NCBI RefSeq assembly: GCF_004341205.1
Contig: NZ_SLUL01000011.1
Span: 1 to 64,000 of the forward strand
DNA from: Thermolongibacillus altinsuensis
GTDB taxonomy: Bacteria > Bacillota > Bacilli > Bacillales > Anoxybacillaceae
Direction: 5' to 3'
DNA: 64,000 nt
Shown here: in pieces, positions 1-8,048 of the stretch
Layout of the letters: each line of letters starts with the position of its first letter
How positions within the stretch are numbered: position 1 is the first letter of the stretch
Notes under the pieces: generated by a model
Seen by the model: the letters and a program-made list of their open reading frames with translations, nothing else
Database searches by the model: none
What the model was told of the DNA's origin: nothing
Made by a program: the position numbers and the translations under genes

Positions 1-158
1 AATCCTTACCACCTCTGTCAAAGCGTTATTTTCCTTTTATTATAACAATATTTTGTAAAAAATTCAAAAAATCAACATTTATCTTTAACAGAGCCATTTA
101 TAAAGAAGCAAATCATTTTACAATTGAAATTAAAAATCATAAAATAAAAAATATAAAA

Positions 159-173
159 TAATAATTATTATAA
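159..173. promoter_or_regulatory. PerR-like operator before the peroxidase gene
   Basis: The 15-mer TAATAATTATTATAA matches the Bacillus PerR box TTATAATnATTATAA at every position but one. It lies about 20 bp before the peroxidase start, inside a very AT-rich leader. The same 15 bases occur at 62706-62720 before ahpC. PerR control is inferred from this match. Confidence 0.6.
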
Positions 174-193
174 AATAAGGAGGAGAGGATTAG

Positions 194-739
194 ATGCGTG
201 TGTATGATTTTATCGTCGAAAAAGCAAATGGTGAACCAATATCGCTTGAACAATATAAAGGAAAGGTATTGCTGATTGTCAATACAGCGAGCAAATGTAC
301 CTTTACTCCGCAGTTTGATGATTTGCAGAAGCTTTATGAGAAGTATCGTGATCGCGGATTTGAAATTCTTGGCTTTCCGTGCAATCAGTTCGGGGCCCAA
401 GAGCCGGGAAGCAGTGAAGAGGCGGTTGCCTTTTGTCAACTAAACTACGGCGTTGAATTTCCGATTTTCAAGAAAATTGATGTGAACGGGGAAGGGGCGC
501 ATCCGCTTTTTACTTATTTAAAAAAGCAGGCGCCGTTTCAAGGATTTGATGAAACAAACGTGAATGCTAAGCTGCTTAAATTAATGATTAGCGATAAAAA
601 TCCGGAATGGCTTGTCGGGGACGAAATTAAGTGGAACTTTACAAAATTTTTGATTGACCGAGAAGGAAATGTCGTCAAACGATACGAACCGTTTGTGGAA
701 CCGAGCGATTTTGCCCATGAGGTAGAAGCATTATTGTAG
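194..739 (+). CDS. bsaA: Glutathione peroxidase-type thiol peroxidase (BsaA family)
   Basis: The 181-residue cytosolic protein belongs to the glutathione peroxidase family and should reduce hydrogen or organic peroxides with thiols. In most bacteria of this type the electron donor is thioredoxin. The catalytic Cys (about C35, in [11 protein letters not shown]) replaces selenocysteine, and the family motifs [12 protein letters not shown] and the WNF triad segment ([10 protein letters not shown]) are present. The length is normal. The start is set by an AGGAGAGG ribosome site. A PerR-like box directly upstream suggests peroxide induction. The gene stands alone, with the cbi transporter convergent behind it. 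Confidence 0.93.
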   Translation: MRVYDFIVEKANGEPISLEQYKGKVLLIVNTASKCTFTPQFDDLQKLYEKYRDRGFEILGFPCNQFGAQEPGSSEEAVAFCQLNYGVEFPIFKKIDVNGEGAHPLFTYLKKQAPFQGFDETNVNAKLLKLMISDKNPEWLVGDEIKWNFTKFLIDREGNVVKRYEPFVEPSDFAHEVEALL

Positions 740-766
740 ATGGGACGTGCGCCACTCGGCACACGT

Positions 767-1492
767 CTATTTCCATCTTTGCAGCATCAACGGAAGTTCT
801 AAGTCGTGTTGTTCTAAAAAGGCGGCATCCGTTAAAATATCGTTTGTGTTTCCATCGTATACGATTCGTCCCTTGCTTAACACGATCGTTCGCTCGCAGC
901 GTTCAAGTACGAGATCAAGATCATGCGTGGCGATGATTTTCGTGTGCGGTAGCCCCTCCATTAAGCGGATGAATGTTCGCCGCGCTTTCGGATCAAGGGC
1001 GGCAGTCGGCTCATCCATGATGAGAATGTCAGGCTGCATCGCTAAAATCGTCGCAAGAGCAACTAATCGTTTTTCTCCGCCTGATAAACGGTAAGGTGCC
1101 CGATCTTTTAAATGAAGGGCTCCGACCATCGTAAGAGCCTCAGTAACGCGTTGTTCGATCTCATTTTCAGGCAAACGTTCGTTACGCAACCCAAAGGCGA
1201 CATCGTCATAGACGCTCATCATAAATAGTTGATCATCAGGATGTTGAAACATAAAGCCAATTTTACGGCGAATGGCGGGCAATGTCTTTTTCGTCATTGT
1301 GATGCCATCGACAACAATCGTGCCTTGTTGCGGAATAAGCAATCCGACGAGCAGCTGCAATAACGTTGATTTTCCCGCGCCATTTGCCCCGATGAGCCCA
1401 ATGCACTCTCCTTTCTTAATATGAAATGAAACATCGCGAATCGCTTGGTGGCCATCGGGATATGTATAAGACAGATTGGATACGTTGATCAT
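767..1492 (-). CDS. cbiO: Energy-coupling factor cobalt/nickel transporter ATPase CbiO
   Basis: The ATP-binding subunit of an ECF-type Co2+/Ni2+ importer, 241 residues. Visible motifs are Walker A GANGAGKSTL, signature LSGGEKRLVALA and Walker B ILIMDEPTAALD, followed by the switch His in ATHDLD. I chose the ATG at 1492 because it overlaps the cbiQ stop by 4 bp (ATGA) and gives the normal N-terminus MINVSNLSYTYPDG. The longer frame back to 1561 only adds a read-through of cbiQ sequence. It is the last gene of the cbiM-cbiQ-cbiO operon and acts on the inner face of the membrane. Confidence 0.93.
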   Translation of the reverse strand: MINVSNLSYTYPDGHQAIRDVSFHIKKGECIGLIGANGAGKSTLLQLLVGLLIPQQGTIVVDGITMTKKTLPAIRRKIGFMFQHPDDQLFMMSVYDDVAFGLRNERLPENEIEQRVTEALTMVGALHLKDRAPYRLSGGEKRLVALATILAMQPDILIMDEPTAALDPKARRTFIRLMEGLPHTKIIATHDLDLVLERCERTIVLSKGRIVYDGNTNDILTDAAFLEQHDLELPLMLQRWK

Positions 1493-2286
1493 TGAATCAC
1501 CTCGAACCATGTGCTCAAAGGAAATAGGCGATAAACAGTGAAAAGAACCATCCAGCTGCATAAATAGGCAACATCGATTACATTCATTTTTTGCTGTGTC
1601 ATTCCGTATTGTTCGATTGTAAAACCGCGCAATTTCATCGCATGGTAGATGCGTTCGGCCCGATCAAACGAACGAAGAAGCATTTGGCCGATCACCGTTG
1701 CCCAGATGGAAAGGCGAATCGCTTTTTCGCGCGGGGCGCGCAACGAGTAGGCATTTCGTATTCGCTTCGCTTCTTCTATTAGGAGAGAGAGGTATCGGTA
1801 TGTAAGCAAAAACTGCAAAACGAGCGGTTTGGGTATGCGCAAAGCGATGAGGGCTGCGCCTATTTTTTCAGCTCCTGTCGTCGCAAATAAAAGCAATGTC
1901 GCCCAAACCGTTAAAATTCCTTTCAAAAGAAGGGTAAAAAAAATGATCCAACCAGCTGAAATCGTCATCTGTTTGAATAACGCGATGTCTCCGTCCACAA
2001 AAAAAGGCTGGGTGATTCCGATCCCTATGATGAACGGAAGGGCGAGCAGCATTTGTTTGCTGAGTGAACGGAACGGAAGAGAGGCGAGAATCGTCACTAT
2101 CATCGGATAAAAAACGAGCGGGACGAGCTCGAATACATCGTATTTTTCAAATGAGGCGATGACAAAAAGATAAGCAAGCGTCACAAACAGCTTGCTGATT
2201 GGATGAAGGCGATGGATGGCGGTCGCTTGTTTTGACCGCTCATCAAACAGCCTTATATGAAAAGTCGTTTGATCGATTTTTTTCAT
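1489..2286 (-). CDS. cbiQ: ECF cobalt/nickel transporter transmembrane subunit CbiQ
   Basis: The 265-residue T-component of the metal importer. It has several hydrophobic segments and, in the C-terminal half, the Ala-Arg-Gly type coupling motifs that contact the ATPase (ERIYHAMKLRGF, and RIRNAYSLRAPR upstream). It lies 6 bp behind cbiM and overlaps cbiO by 4 bp, so translation is probably coupled. The length and order fit the CbiMQO family. Confidence 0.92.
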   Translation of the reverse strand: MKKIDQTTFHIRLFDERSKQATAIHRLHPISKLFVTLAYLFVIASFEKYDVFELVPLVFYPMIVTILASLPFRSLSKQMLLALPFIIGIGITQPFFVDGDIALFKQMTISAGWIIFFTLLLKGILTVWATLLLFATTGAEKIGAALIALRIPKPLVLQFLLTYRYLSLLIEEAKRIRNAYSLRAPREKAIRLSIWATVIGQMLLRSFDRAERIYHAMKLRGFTIEQYGMTQQKMNVIDVAYLCSWMVLFTVYRLFPLSTWFEVIQ

Positions 2287-2292
2287 CTCAAT

Positions 2293-3276
2293 TCACCTAG
2301 CTCGTTTGAATTTGAACCATTTCCACATCGTTCCGACGGTAAGAATGAAGAAGAGAACAAGCAATGTCCCGAATACACCAGAAAAGCTTGTCCCGATGTT
2401 GATCAGGCCGCCTTCGCTTGCATTTTTAAAGTTGTAGTCTGGCAAAGGGGCTAATTTCTCTTGCCATTTGGCTGCTGTTTCATGAATGAGTGTGGATGCT
2501 TCTAGTTCTTCTGTTCCAGCGGTTTTGGCAATGGACCATTCAAGTCCATCTGGGTTAGAAGAAGCGAATGAAGAAACGATGCCGCCGATAAACAGAGCAA
2601 CAAGAGCCAGAGCGACAAGGACCCTGTTCGCTTTCGGATGGTGTGAGTGATGAATGTTCACTAACTCCGGTCTCGCTTTTGCGATAAAGGTGACGACAGC
2701 GGCAGTCACGATTCCTTCCACGATGCCAATCGCTAAATGAATCGGCTGCATGAGAAGCGTAAACGTTGTAAACGGCAGTTCGGTTTTTCCTGATAGTACC
2801 GTTTCGACGACGACACTAAAGGCTCCTAGTTGCAAGCCGATCACAGCGGCAATAACGGAAGCCGACCAAATTCCTTTTCCTTTTTCAATCATTCGCTTAT
2901 AAAGAGGATAGGCGACAAAGCATGTGTAGAAGCCAAGATTAAACACGTTACAACCAAACGCAAGCAATCCCCCATCGGCGAAAAAAAGCGCCTGAATGAA
3001 TAAAATCGTCGCCATCGTTAAAAAACCTGCATACGGTCCAAGCAAAATAGCTAACAACAATCCCCCGCCTAAATGCCCACTTGAACCTGTTCCAGGGATG
3101 GCGAAGTTGACCATTTGTGCTGCAAACACAAACGCCCCCATAACCCCCATCAACGGAAGCTTATTTTCTTCGACATCGAAATTGAGTCTTTTTAACGAGT
3201 AGCCTGTGATCCCTGCAGTAGCCCCCCACATCGTTGCCGCCACGGCAGGTGAAATCAGCGCATCGGCCATGTGCAT
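2293..3276 (-). CDS. cbiM: Cobalt/nickel-binding substrate subunit CbiM with fused CbiN-like PDGLE domain
   Basis: A 327-residue integral membrane S-component. The start at 3276 gives MHMADALISP, the conserved N-terminus in which the free amine, His2 and nearby residues bind the metal, and it follows AAAGGAGGGG at good spacing. The first ATG at 3300 lacks this. Residues about 1-220 are the CbiM membrane domain. A His-rich linker (HHSHHP) and the NPDGLEWS segment begin a CbiN/PDGLE-like domain ending in a last membrane helix, so no separate cbiN is needed. Cobalt versus nickel cannot be decided from sequence. No cobalamin genes lie nearby. Confidence 0.92.
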   Translation of the reverse strand: MHMADALISPAVAATMWGATAGITGYSLKRLNFDVEENKLPLMGVMGAFVFAAQMVNFAIPGTGSSGHLGGGLLLAILLGPYAGFLTMATILFIQALFFADGGLLAFGCNVFNLGFYTCFVAYPLYKRMIEKGKGIWSASVIAAVIGLQLGAFSVVVETVLSGKTELPFTTFTLLMQPIHLAIGIVEGIVTAAVVTFIAKARPELVNIHHSHHPKANRVLVALALVALFIGGIVSSFASSNPDGLEWSIAKTAGTEELEASTLIHETAAKWQEKLAPLPDYNFKNASEGGLINIGTSFSGVFGTLLVLFFILTVGTMWKWFKFKRAR

Positions 3277-3335
3277 TGAAAATTCCCCTCCTTTTTCCAT
3301 TATTATAAGACGACGGTAAACGTTTTGAAAGAAAA

Positions 3336-3396
3336 ATTAGGTAAAAATGAGTGAAGATGCAACTGGAATCAATGTCGAATATTAGGTAAAAATGAG
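3336..3396. repeat. 16-bp direct repeat pair between cbiM and the surface-protein leader
   Basis: ATTAGGTAAAAATGAG occurs perfectly at 3336-3351 and again at 3381-3396, a 45-bp spacing (about four helical turns). The pair lies in the divergent intergenic region between cbiM (minus) and the promoter at 3410 (plus). It may be an operator for either direction; the binding protein is unknown. Confidence 0.6.
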
Positions 3397-3409
3397 ACGT
3401 TTTGTCCTA

Positions 3410-3437
3410 TTGTTTCCATAGGCCATTACGCTAGAAT
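3410..3437 (+). promoter_or_regulatory. SigA-type promoter for the surface-protein operon
   Basis: TTGTTT (3410-3415) and TAGAAT (3432-3437) are separated by 16 bp. Transcription would begin near 3444, just before the structured leader, which fits a riboswitch at the 5' end of the mRNA. Confidence 0.5.
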
Positions 3438-3445
3438 GAAAGAGA

Positions 3446-3553
3446 AAGTTACAGCCAAGGAAACTTGGTGTCACAAAGCTATAGGGTCTAACGGCTTTTT
3501 GCCTATGACAGCCAGCTGCCATTACCATCAGAAGAAAGGAGAAGGTCGGTAAT
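3446..3553 (+). ncRNA. c-di-GMP-I (GEMM)-like riboswitch leader, atypical 5' strand
   Basis: The stretch carries hallmarks of the GEMM-I aptamer: a GAAA-capped hairpin CCAAGGAAACTTGG, then CACAAAGCTATAGGGTCTAA, a GGC-TTTTT-GCC hairpin and ATGACAGCCAGCTGCC. The usual 5' GGCAAACC segment is not recognisable, and the usual ACGCAAAGC reads TCACAAAGC, so it is a variant or a decayed copy. ATTACC (3521-3526) can pair with GGTAAT (3548-3553), which would bury the ribosome site and start codon. No terminator stands before the gene, so control would be translational. Ligand and class are inferred. Confidence 0.6.
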
Positions 3554-4679
3554 GAAACAAAACGTGATAAAAATGATTGCGGCGATCTCGTCAGTCACAC
3601 TTGCCGTTTTTAGCGCTCCTGTGTATGCGGTTACAGCAAAACAAGATGAAAGCAAAGTAGAGGAAAAGCAAAATGTAGGAAAAAATCACAAAGAAGAAAA
3701 GAAAAAAGATGAAAAGAAACATGTAGGATTGGCTAAGCAATTGCGTTCGATTGACAAGCAATTAAACAAAATCGAAGAAAAGCTGCAGAAATATATGACC
3801 AAAGCAAAACAATTCGAATCCGAACAATCCATTGATGAAATACCATCAACCGAAGATAAAACGGTTGTGAATGAAAATACAGAAGAAACATCGGATGACT
3901 CAACTCAACAAGAATCAACACCGGATGGTTCTACTCAGCAAGAACCAACATCAGGTGACTCTACTCAACAAGATCAAACCACGGTTGAAGATGAACAAGC
4001 CGATGAACCAGAAACAGAAATGAACGATGAGGCGGAGAATGAATCAGAAACAGAAGTAGCCGATGATCAGCAAGAGAACCAAACAGAAGCAGAATTAGAA
4101 GATGAACAAGAGAACGAAACAGAGGAAGAAGCAGAAGATGATGTGAAAGAGATTGAAAAAGAAGTATATGAAACACCTAGCTATTATGGCAAGCTTAAAG
4201 CTTTGTTGAATCGTTTACATGCGGTTGAAAATCGTTTAGATGCGTTAACGCGTAAATTTGGCGAAACAGAAGAGATTCAAGCTCGTTATGAAAGAGTGGC
4301 AGAGTTAGAAACTAAAATCAAAAGCTTACAAGGAAAGATGGAAAAATATCAAAAAGAAACAAGAGAAAAAATGAAAAAAGCAAAAGCGATCAAAAAGAAG
4401 AAAGAACGTGTCGCTCGGACAAAGCAGTGGAACATTCAATTTAGCAAACCATTGAATGAAAAGACGATTTCGCAGCTCGATGTGATTGTGCTCGATGCAA
4501 ATGAAAATCTTGTCGAGGTCCAACTTTCTTATGACAAACAAACGAATACGTTAAAAGTGGTTCCAACTCAACCATATAAATCAGGCGAAACGTATACGCT
4601 TTACATCGGCAAAGACATCGAGGGTGAAAATGGATTTTCGTTAAAACATGCAGTAAAAGTGGAGTTTACCGTAGAGTGA
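3552..4679 (+). CDS. Exported acidic coiled-coil protein with C-terminal SbsA-type Ig-like domain
   Basis: A 375-residue protein with a signal peptide (residues 1-26, cleavage near VYA). Residues about 27-85 are charged, and about 100-200 form an acidic low-complexity region with imperfect repeats of the type GSTQQE(P/S)T and ET-E-EAEDE. A coiled coil follows at about 210-285. The last about 90 residues (QWNIQFSKPLNEKT..., ending KVEFTVE) resemble the Big_5/SbsA Ig-like domain of S-layer proteins. It has no SLH domain of its own, but the next gene encodes an SLH protein 15 bp downstream. Role unknown; a surface or adhesion function under c-di-GMP control is inferred. Confidence 0.8.
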   Translation: MKQNVIKMIAAISSVTLAVFSAPVYAVTAKQDESKVEEKQNVGKNHKEEKKKDEKKHVGLAKQLRSIDKQLNKIEEKLQKYMTKAKQFESEQSIDEIPSTEDKTVVNENTEETSDDSTQQESTPDGSTQQEPTSGDSTQQDQTTVEDEQADEPETEMNDEAENESETEVADDQQENQTEAELEDEQENETEEEAEDDVKEIEKEVYETPSYYGKLKALLNRLHAVENRLDALTRKFGETEEIQARYERVAELETKIKSLQGKMEKYQKETREKMKKAKAIKKKKERVARTKQWNIQFSKPLNEKTISQLDVIVLDANENLVEVQLSYDKQTNTLKVVPTQPYKSGETYTLYIGKDIEGENGFSLKHAVKVEFTVE

Positions 4680-4694
4680 AGGATGTGAGCGGGG

Positions 4695-5312
4695 ATGAAA
4701 AAGAAAATCGTTCTGTTATGTTTCATCCTAAGTCTTGTTTTTGCGCCGTTGATGCAAGTCCAGGCGGTATCGTTTAAAGACGTGAATAAACAAACATTTG
4801 GCGAAAAAGAAATTTTAACGTTAGCCAATCGAGCAATCATTGGCGGATATCCTGATGGAACGTTTCGACCAAAAGACTTGTTAGAAAGAAGACATATAGC
4901 GATTTTATTAGCGAGAGCGATGAAATATCCGCAACCAAAAAAGCTGACGTATTTTAAAGATGTTCCTTCAAGTCATATCAATGCAAAAGAAATTGCGCAA
5001 ATGTATGAACAAGGCATCTTTAAAGGATCAAACGGCTATTTTGGACCAAAACAACCGATTACGCGTGAGCAAATGGCAACCGTGCTCGTACGTGTATTTC
5101 ATTTAGAAGATACGGGTGAGAAGGTCACTTTTAAAGATATGTCGTCCATTTCTCCTTCCCATGTCAAAGACGTCAAAATTTTAAAACAGCATGGCATTAC
5201 GGAAGCAGATGTATTCAATCCAAAAGGCCATGTGACGCGCGCTCATTTTGCGGTGTTCCTTTACCGTGCGTTAGCGCAACAAGAGGCGCCGGAAGTCGTG
5301 AGTATTCAATAG
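4695..5312 (+). CDS. Secreted protein made almost only of three SLH domains
   Basis: A 205-residue protein with a signal peptide (MKKKIVLLCFILSLVFAPLMQVQA) followed directly by three SLH domains, at about 26-85, 86-145 and 146-200. Each starts FKDV/FKDM and contains a T/R-R-x-x-A type core (GGYPDGTFRPKD, ITREQMA, VTRAHFA). SLH trimers bind pyruvylated secondary wall polymer. With no other domain it may serve as an anchor or adaptor, perhaps for the protein encoded just upstream in the same operon. Confidence 0.85.
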   Translation: MKKKIVLLCFILSLVFAPLMQVQAVSFKDVNKQTFGEKEILTLANRAIIGGYPDGTFRPKDLLERRHIAILLARAMKYPQPKKLTYFKDVPSSHINAKEIAQMYEQGIFKGSNGYFGPKQPITREQMATVLVRVFHLEDTGEKVTFKDMSSISPSHVKDVKILKQHGITEADVFNPKGHVTRAHFAVFLYRALAQQEAPEVVSIQ

Positions 5313-5327
5313 ATTGCTAGCTATTTT

Positions 5328-5358
5328 GCCCTCGGTTACAGAGGGCGTTTTCTTTTTT
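5328..5358 (+). terminator. Rho-independent terminator after the SLH protein
   Basis: GCCCTC pairs with GAGGGC around a 7-nt loop and is followed by a T-rich run (TTTTCTTTTTT). It ends the 3552-5312 operon. Confidence 0.8.
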
Positions 5359-5366
5359 GCTATAAT
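5358..5366 (+). promoter_or_regulatory. Extended -10 promoter for the SLH subtilase
   Basis: TTGCTATAAT contains the TGn-TATAAT extended -10 element (TATAAT at 5361-5366) directly behind the terminator T-run. No good -35 is visible. Confidence 0.55.
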
Positions 5367-5399
5367 AGTAGAAAAATAGAAAAAACAAGGGGATTGTTT

Positions 5400-7628
5400 A
5401 TGAGAAAGCTTGTTTTCCTTTTCATGATTTGGATCATTTTTCCGAGTATGGCGCAGGCGAGCGAGCAAGAGGAATGGATCGTTCGTTTGCGAAATGAATC
5501 GGAAATCGAGATGCTGACAAACGCATATAAAACAAAGGTGCTCGATGTGGATGGAGCATTTGCGAAAATGTCATTGACGGAAGAGGAAGTAAGTGAAATA
5601 AAGCAGCTTCCATATGTTCTTCAAGTGGAGCCGAACTATGTGAAACGAGCGGCTTCTGTTCCCAATGATCCGTTTTTTTATGAGCAATGGGCGCTTCAAA
5701 AAATCGATTGGGTGTTTCCAAACTTCGCTTCTCGCAACCTGTTGATCGGCCAGACAGTCGCTGTTGATGGAAAGATGGAAACGTATACAGGGCAAACGCT
5801 TAAAGGAAAAGATTTCGTTTTCACCGTTGGAGATCAATCGGTTTCCCGGCTTTCCGTTCAATTGGATCATGTGGAAGGAACGTGGCGGCTGGAAGTGTTG
5901 GACGATGCTGGAAATTTGCTTGGATGGAATGAAGGGACGTTAGCCAAATTAGATGTACGATTGAACCGTTCTGCACCGACTATTCATGTTCGGGTTCAGC
6001 CGATGGATTGGACGGTCGAACCGACGGTTGTTGAAATAAAGGCGGTCGATCATCTTCTTGTGGCGGTGATCGATTCAGGGGTTCGTATGCATGAAGATTT
6101 CGGTGATAACATTTTATACAGTTTAAGCGTTGATTATGCAGAAAAAAAGCGATATGCGGAGGATACGTTTGGTCATGGAACGCATGTGACTGGGATTGTG
6201 GCGGCTGTCGCGAATAATGCAAAAGGGATTAGCGGTGTGATCGGAAATGCGCCTGTCGATATTTTGCCGATCAAAGTGCTTGATCATTATGGAAGCGGCG
6301 GCGATTTTGAAATCGCGAAAGGGGTTCGCTATGCGCTTGAAAAAGGAGCCGATATGATTAATTTAAGCTTAGCGGGAAAAGGGGAAACGACTGTTTTAAG
6401 ATCAGCGATTGACGATGCGATTCATCAAGGGGTGCTTGTCGTGGCGGCAGCTGGAAACAGCCATATGTCGACGGCAACCGTTTATCCTGCGAGCTATCCG
6501 GGTGTGATCACCGTTTCAGCAACGAATGAACGCGATGAACCAATTTCGATTGCCAATTATGGTTGGGAAGTGGATCTTAGCGCCCCTGGCGACAACATTT
6601 TAAGCACGTATCTGAATGGCTACCGCACGTTGCGCGGCACTTCGATGGCGGCTCCTTATGTGACAGGGGCATTGGCCGTATTAAAAACGCTGCATCCTCA
6701 TGAAGATGCGATTCAGTTGCGCACACGCCTGTTGGAAACAGCCAAAGATGTACATGAGCGCGGTTATGATATTTACTCAGGATACGGGCTGTTGCAAATG
6801 CAAAAAGCGATTCAATCTCCTGTGCCGTCCCAAGCGGTGGATTGGCTCGATTTTCAACACGGACAACCGATTGAAAAAGGGCGTTTATATTGGATTGGTT
6901 TTTCACCATCCTTGCAAGGGAAAACCGCGCATCTCTTTTTCGGAGGCCGTCTCGTTCATTCCTTTACGATCACCAATTGGTTGATGACGGTTCGACTATC
7001 TGATTTTATTTCTGAAAAAGAAGGGGACATCAGCGTTTTAGTTACAGACGGCAATAAAAAAGTGATTGCGTTTGAAAATCGGACATCCCCTATTCGCCCA
7101 ACAACCTTTCGCGATGTGCCGCCAAAGCATTGGGCGTATAAGGTGGTTCAGCAAGCACAATCGCTTTCGTTTGTCCGCGGATACGGAGATGGAACATTTC
7201 GGCCAAACGATCGGCTTAGTCGACGTCATGGGATTATGATGATGAATCGTGCCTTTGGCTGGGAAGCTCCATCTGTTCTTTCTTCTCCGTTTCGCGATGT
7301 ATCGCTCTCCTCATCTGGAGCGCTTGCCGTCTTAAACGCATCGGAGCGGCATATATTGAAGGGAGCAGATGGAAAGGCGCAGCTTGATCAGCCGTTAACG
7401 AGAGGGCAAATGGCGTTAATGTTGGTGAGAGCGCTGCAAATCGAAAATGAAACGATTCATACGTCACATCTGTTTCAAGATGTAACAACAGGAGAAGTAC
7501 GGAAAGCGGTGCAGCTGCTCGCGGAACGGGGGATTGTTGCCAAACAATCTGCTTTTCGTCCGAATGATCCGATTACGCGAGCGGAATTTGCCGCCATGCT
7601 TGTGAGAGTGCATGAAAGAAAAAAATAG
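5400..7628 (+). CDS. Cell-surface subtilisin-like serine protease (S8) with three C-terminal SLH domains
   Basis: A 742-residue secreted protease. It has a signal peptide (1-21), then an I9-like pro-region (about 25-85). The catalytic triad is D225 (VAVIDSGVR), H259 (FGHGTHVTG) and S415 (RGTSMAAPY), with the oxyanion Asn in AAAGNS (N353). About 100 residues (110-215) are inserted between the substrate-strand start (QWALQKIDW) and the Asp motif. This may be a pre-peptidase-like beta domain and is unusual for the family. Residues about 480-565 form a further beta domain, and three SLH domains (570-742) anchor the enzyme to the wall. The ATG at 5400 is preferred over TTG 5394 for its spacing to AAGGGGA. 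Confidence 0.92.
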   Translation: MRKLVFLFMIWIIFPSMAQASEQEEWIVRLRNESEIEMLTNAYKTKVLDVDGAFAKMSLTEEEVSEIKQLPYVLQVEPNYVKRAASVPNDPFFYEQWALQKIDWVFPNFASRNLLIGQTVAVDGKMETYTGQTLKGKDFVFTVGDQSVSRLSVQLDHVEGTWRLEVLDDAGNLLGWNEGTLAKLDVRLNRSAPTIHVRVQPMDWTVEPTVVEIKAVDHLLVAVIDSGVRMHEDFGDNILYSLSVDYAEKKRYAEDTFGHGTHVTGIVAAVANNAKGISGVIGNAPVDILPIKVLDHYGSGGDFEIAKGVRYALEKGADMINLSLAGKGETTVLRSAIDDAIHQGVLVVAAAGNSHMSTATVYPASYPGVITVSATNERDEPISIANYGWEVDLSAPGDNILSTYLNGYRTLRGTSMAAPYVTGALAVLKTLHPHEDAIQLRTRLLETAKDVHERGYDIYSGYGLLQMQKAIQSPVPSQAVDWLDFQHGQPIEKGRLYWIGFSPSLQGKTAHLFFGGRLVHSFTITNWLMTVRLSDFISEKEGDISVLVTDGNKKVIAFENRTSPIRPTTFRDVPPKHWAYKVVQQAQSLSFVRGYGDGTFRPNDRLSRRHGIMMMNRAFGWEAPSVLSSPFRDVSLSSSGALAVLNASERHILKGADGKAQLDQPLTRGQMALMLVRALQIENETIHTSHLFQDVTTGEVRKAVQLLAERGIVAKQSAFRPNDPITRAEFAAMLVRVHERKK

Positions 7629-7653
7629 CCAGCGTCACGCTGGCTATTTTTTG
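7620..7653 (+). terminator. Terminator overlapping the subtilase stop codon
   Basis: ATAGCCAGCG pairs with CGCTGGCTAT over a 3-nt loop, followed by TTTTTT. The stop codon lies inside the stem. Confidence 0.85.
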
Positions 7654-7704
7654 CGTTTCATCATCCCCATAAACTATACGTCTCGTACGAAGCAGTATAC
7701 ATGG

Positions 7705-7830
7705 ATGAAAAATAAAAAGCCCCGCTACAAGCGTAGCGGGGGGATGGCTTACCAACCAAAATCTTATCGCATGAGTTAGTATATCCCCTATTTTGAAAAA
7801 AATCATTACAAAAATAATAACTCTGCTTCA
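7705..7830 (-). ncRNA. Possible structured RNA on the minus strand with its own terminator
   Basis: Read on the minus strand, GGGGAT (7786-7781) can close on ATCCCC (7745-7740) around a region with a small GGTT/AGCC hairpin. A strong GC stem then follows (CCCCGCTAC / GTAGCGGGG, 7738-7717) with a T-rich tail (CTTTTTATTTTTC), a normal intrinsic terminator. A weak promoter, TTGAAG-17 bp-TAATGA, is visible near 7800-7830. No convincing protein is encoded. It could be a small RNA, a riboswitch-like leader without its gene, or a dispersed repeat. Confidence 0.4.
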
Positions 7831-7872
7831 ATGAAAAGGTGGATATTAAAGAAAATAAAAAAAATGTATAAA

Positions 7873-7901
7873 TTTGTCGGATGTTGTCGTTATTTGTCGA
7901 A
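7873..7901 (+). promoter_or_regulatory. Three tandem Spo0A boxes spaced 10 bp
   Basis: TTTGTCGGA (7873), GTTGTCGTT (7883) and TTTGTCGAA (7893) repeat exactly every 10 bp. The last equals the 0A-box consensus. A further close match, ATTGTCGAA, lies at 8028-8036, just before the amidase ribosome site. Spo0A binds such same-face tandem boxes. The rest of the 7654-8048 gap holds the minus-strand structure above and no gene. Confidence 0.55.
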
Positions 7902-8048
7902 AGATGTTTTTTAGTGACAGTCTTGTTCATGCTTGAAAAGGAAATTAGTTATATACAGCCAAAATATGACCAATCTCTTATGGAAAAGGTTAGGATTGTT
8001 TGTTATGCTTAAAACTATAGAAAAAGAATTGTCGAAAGGGAGAAGAAA

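Noticed and set aside
3277-3420. Cobalamin or nickel riboswitch before cbiM
   Set aside because: The stretch is too short and lacks the B12-box and NiCo elements; only direct repeats are seen.
7573-7806. 77-residue minus-strand protein
   Set aside because: It runs through the terminator stem and its composition is not protein-like; a structured RNA explains the region better.
8000-8030. SigH promoter before the SLH amidase
   Set aside because: AGGATTG and GAATTG are present, but their spacing (about 27 bp) does not fit SigH.
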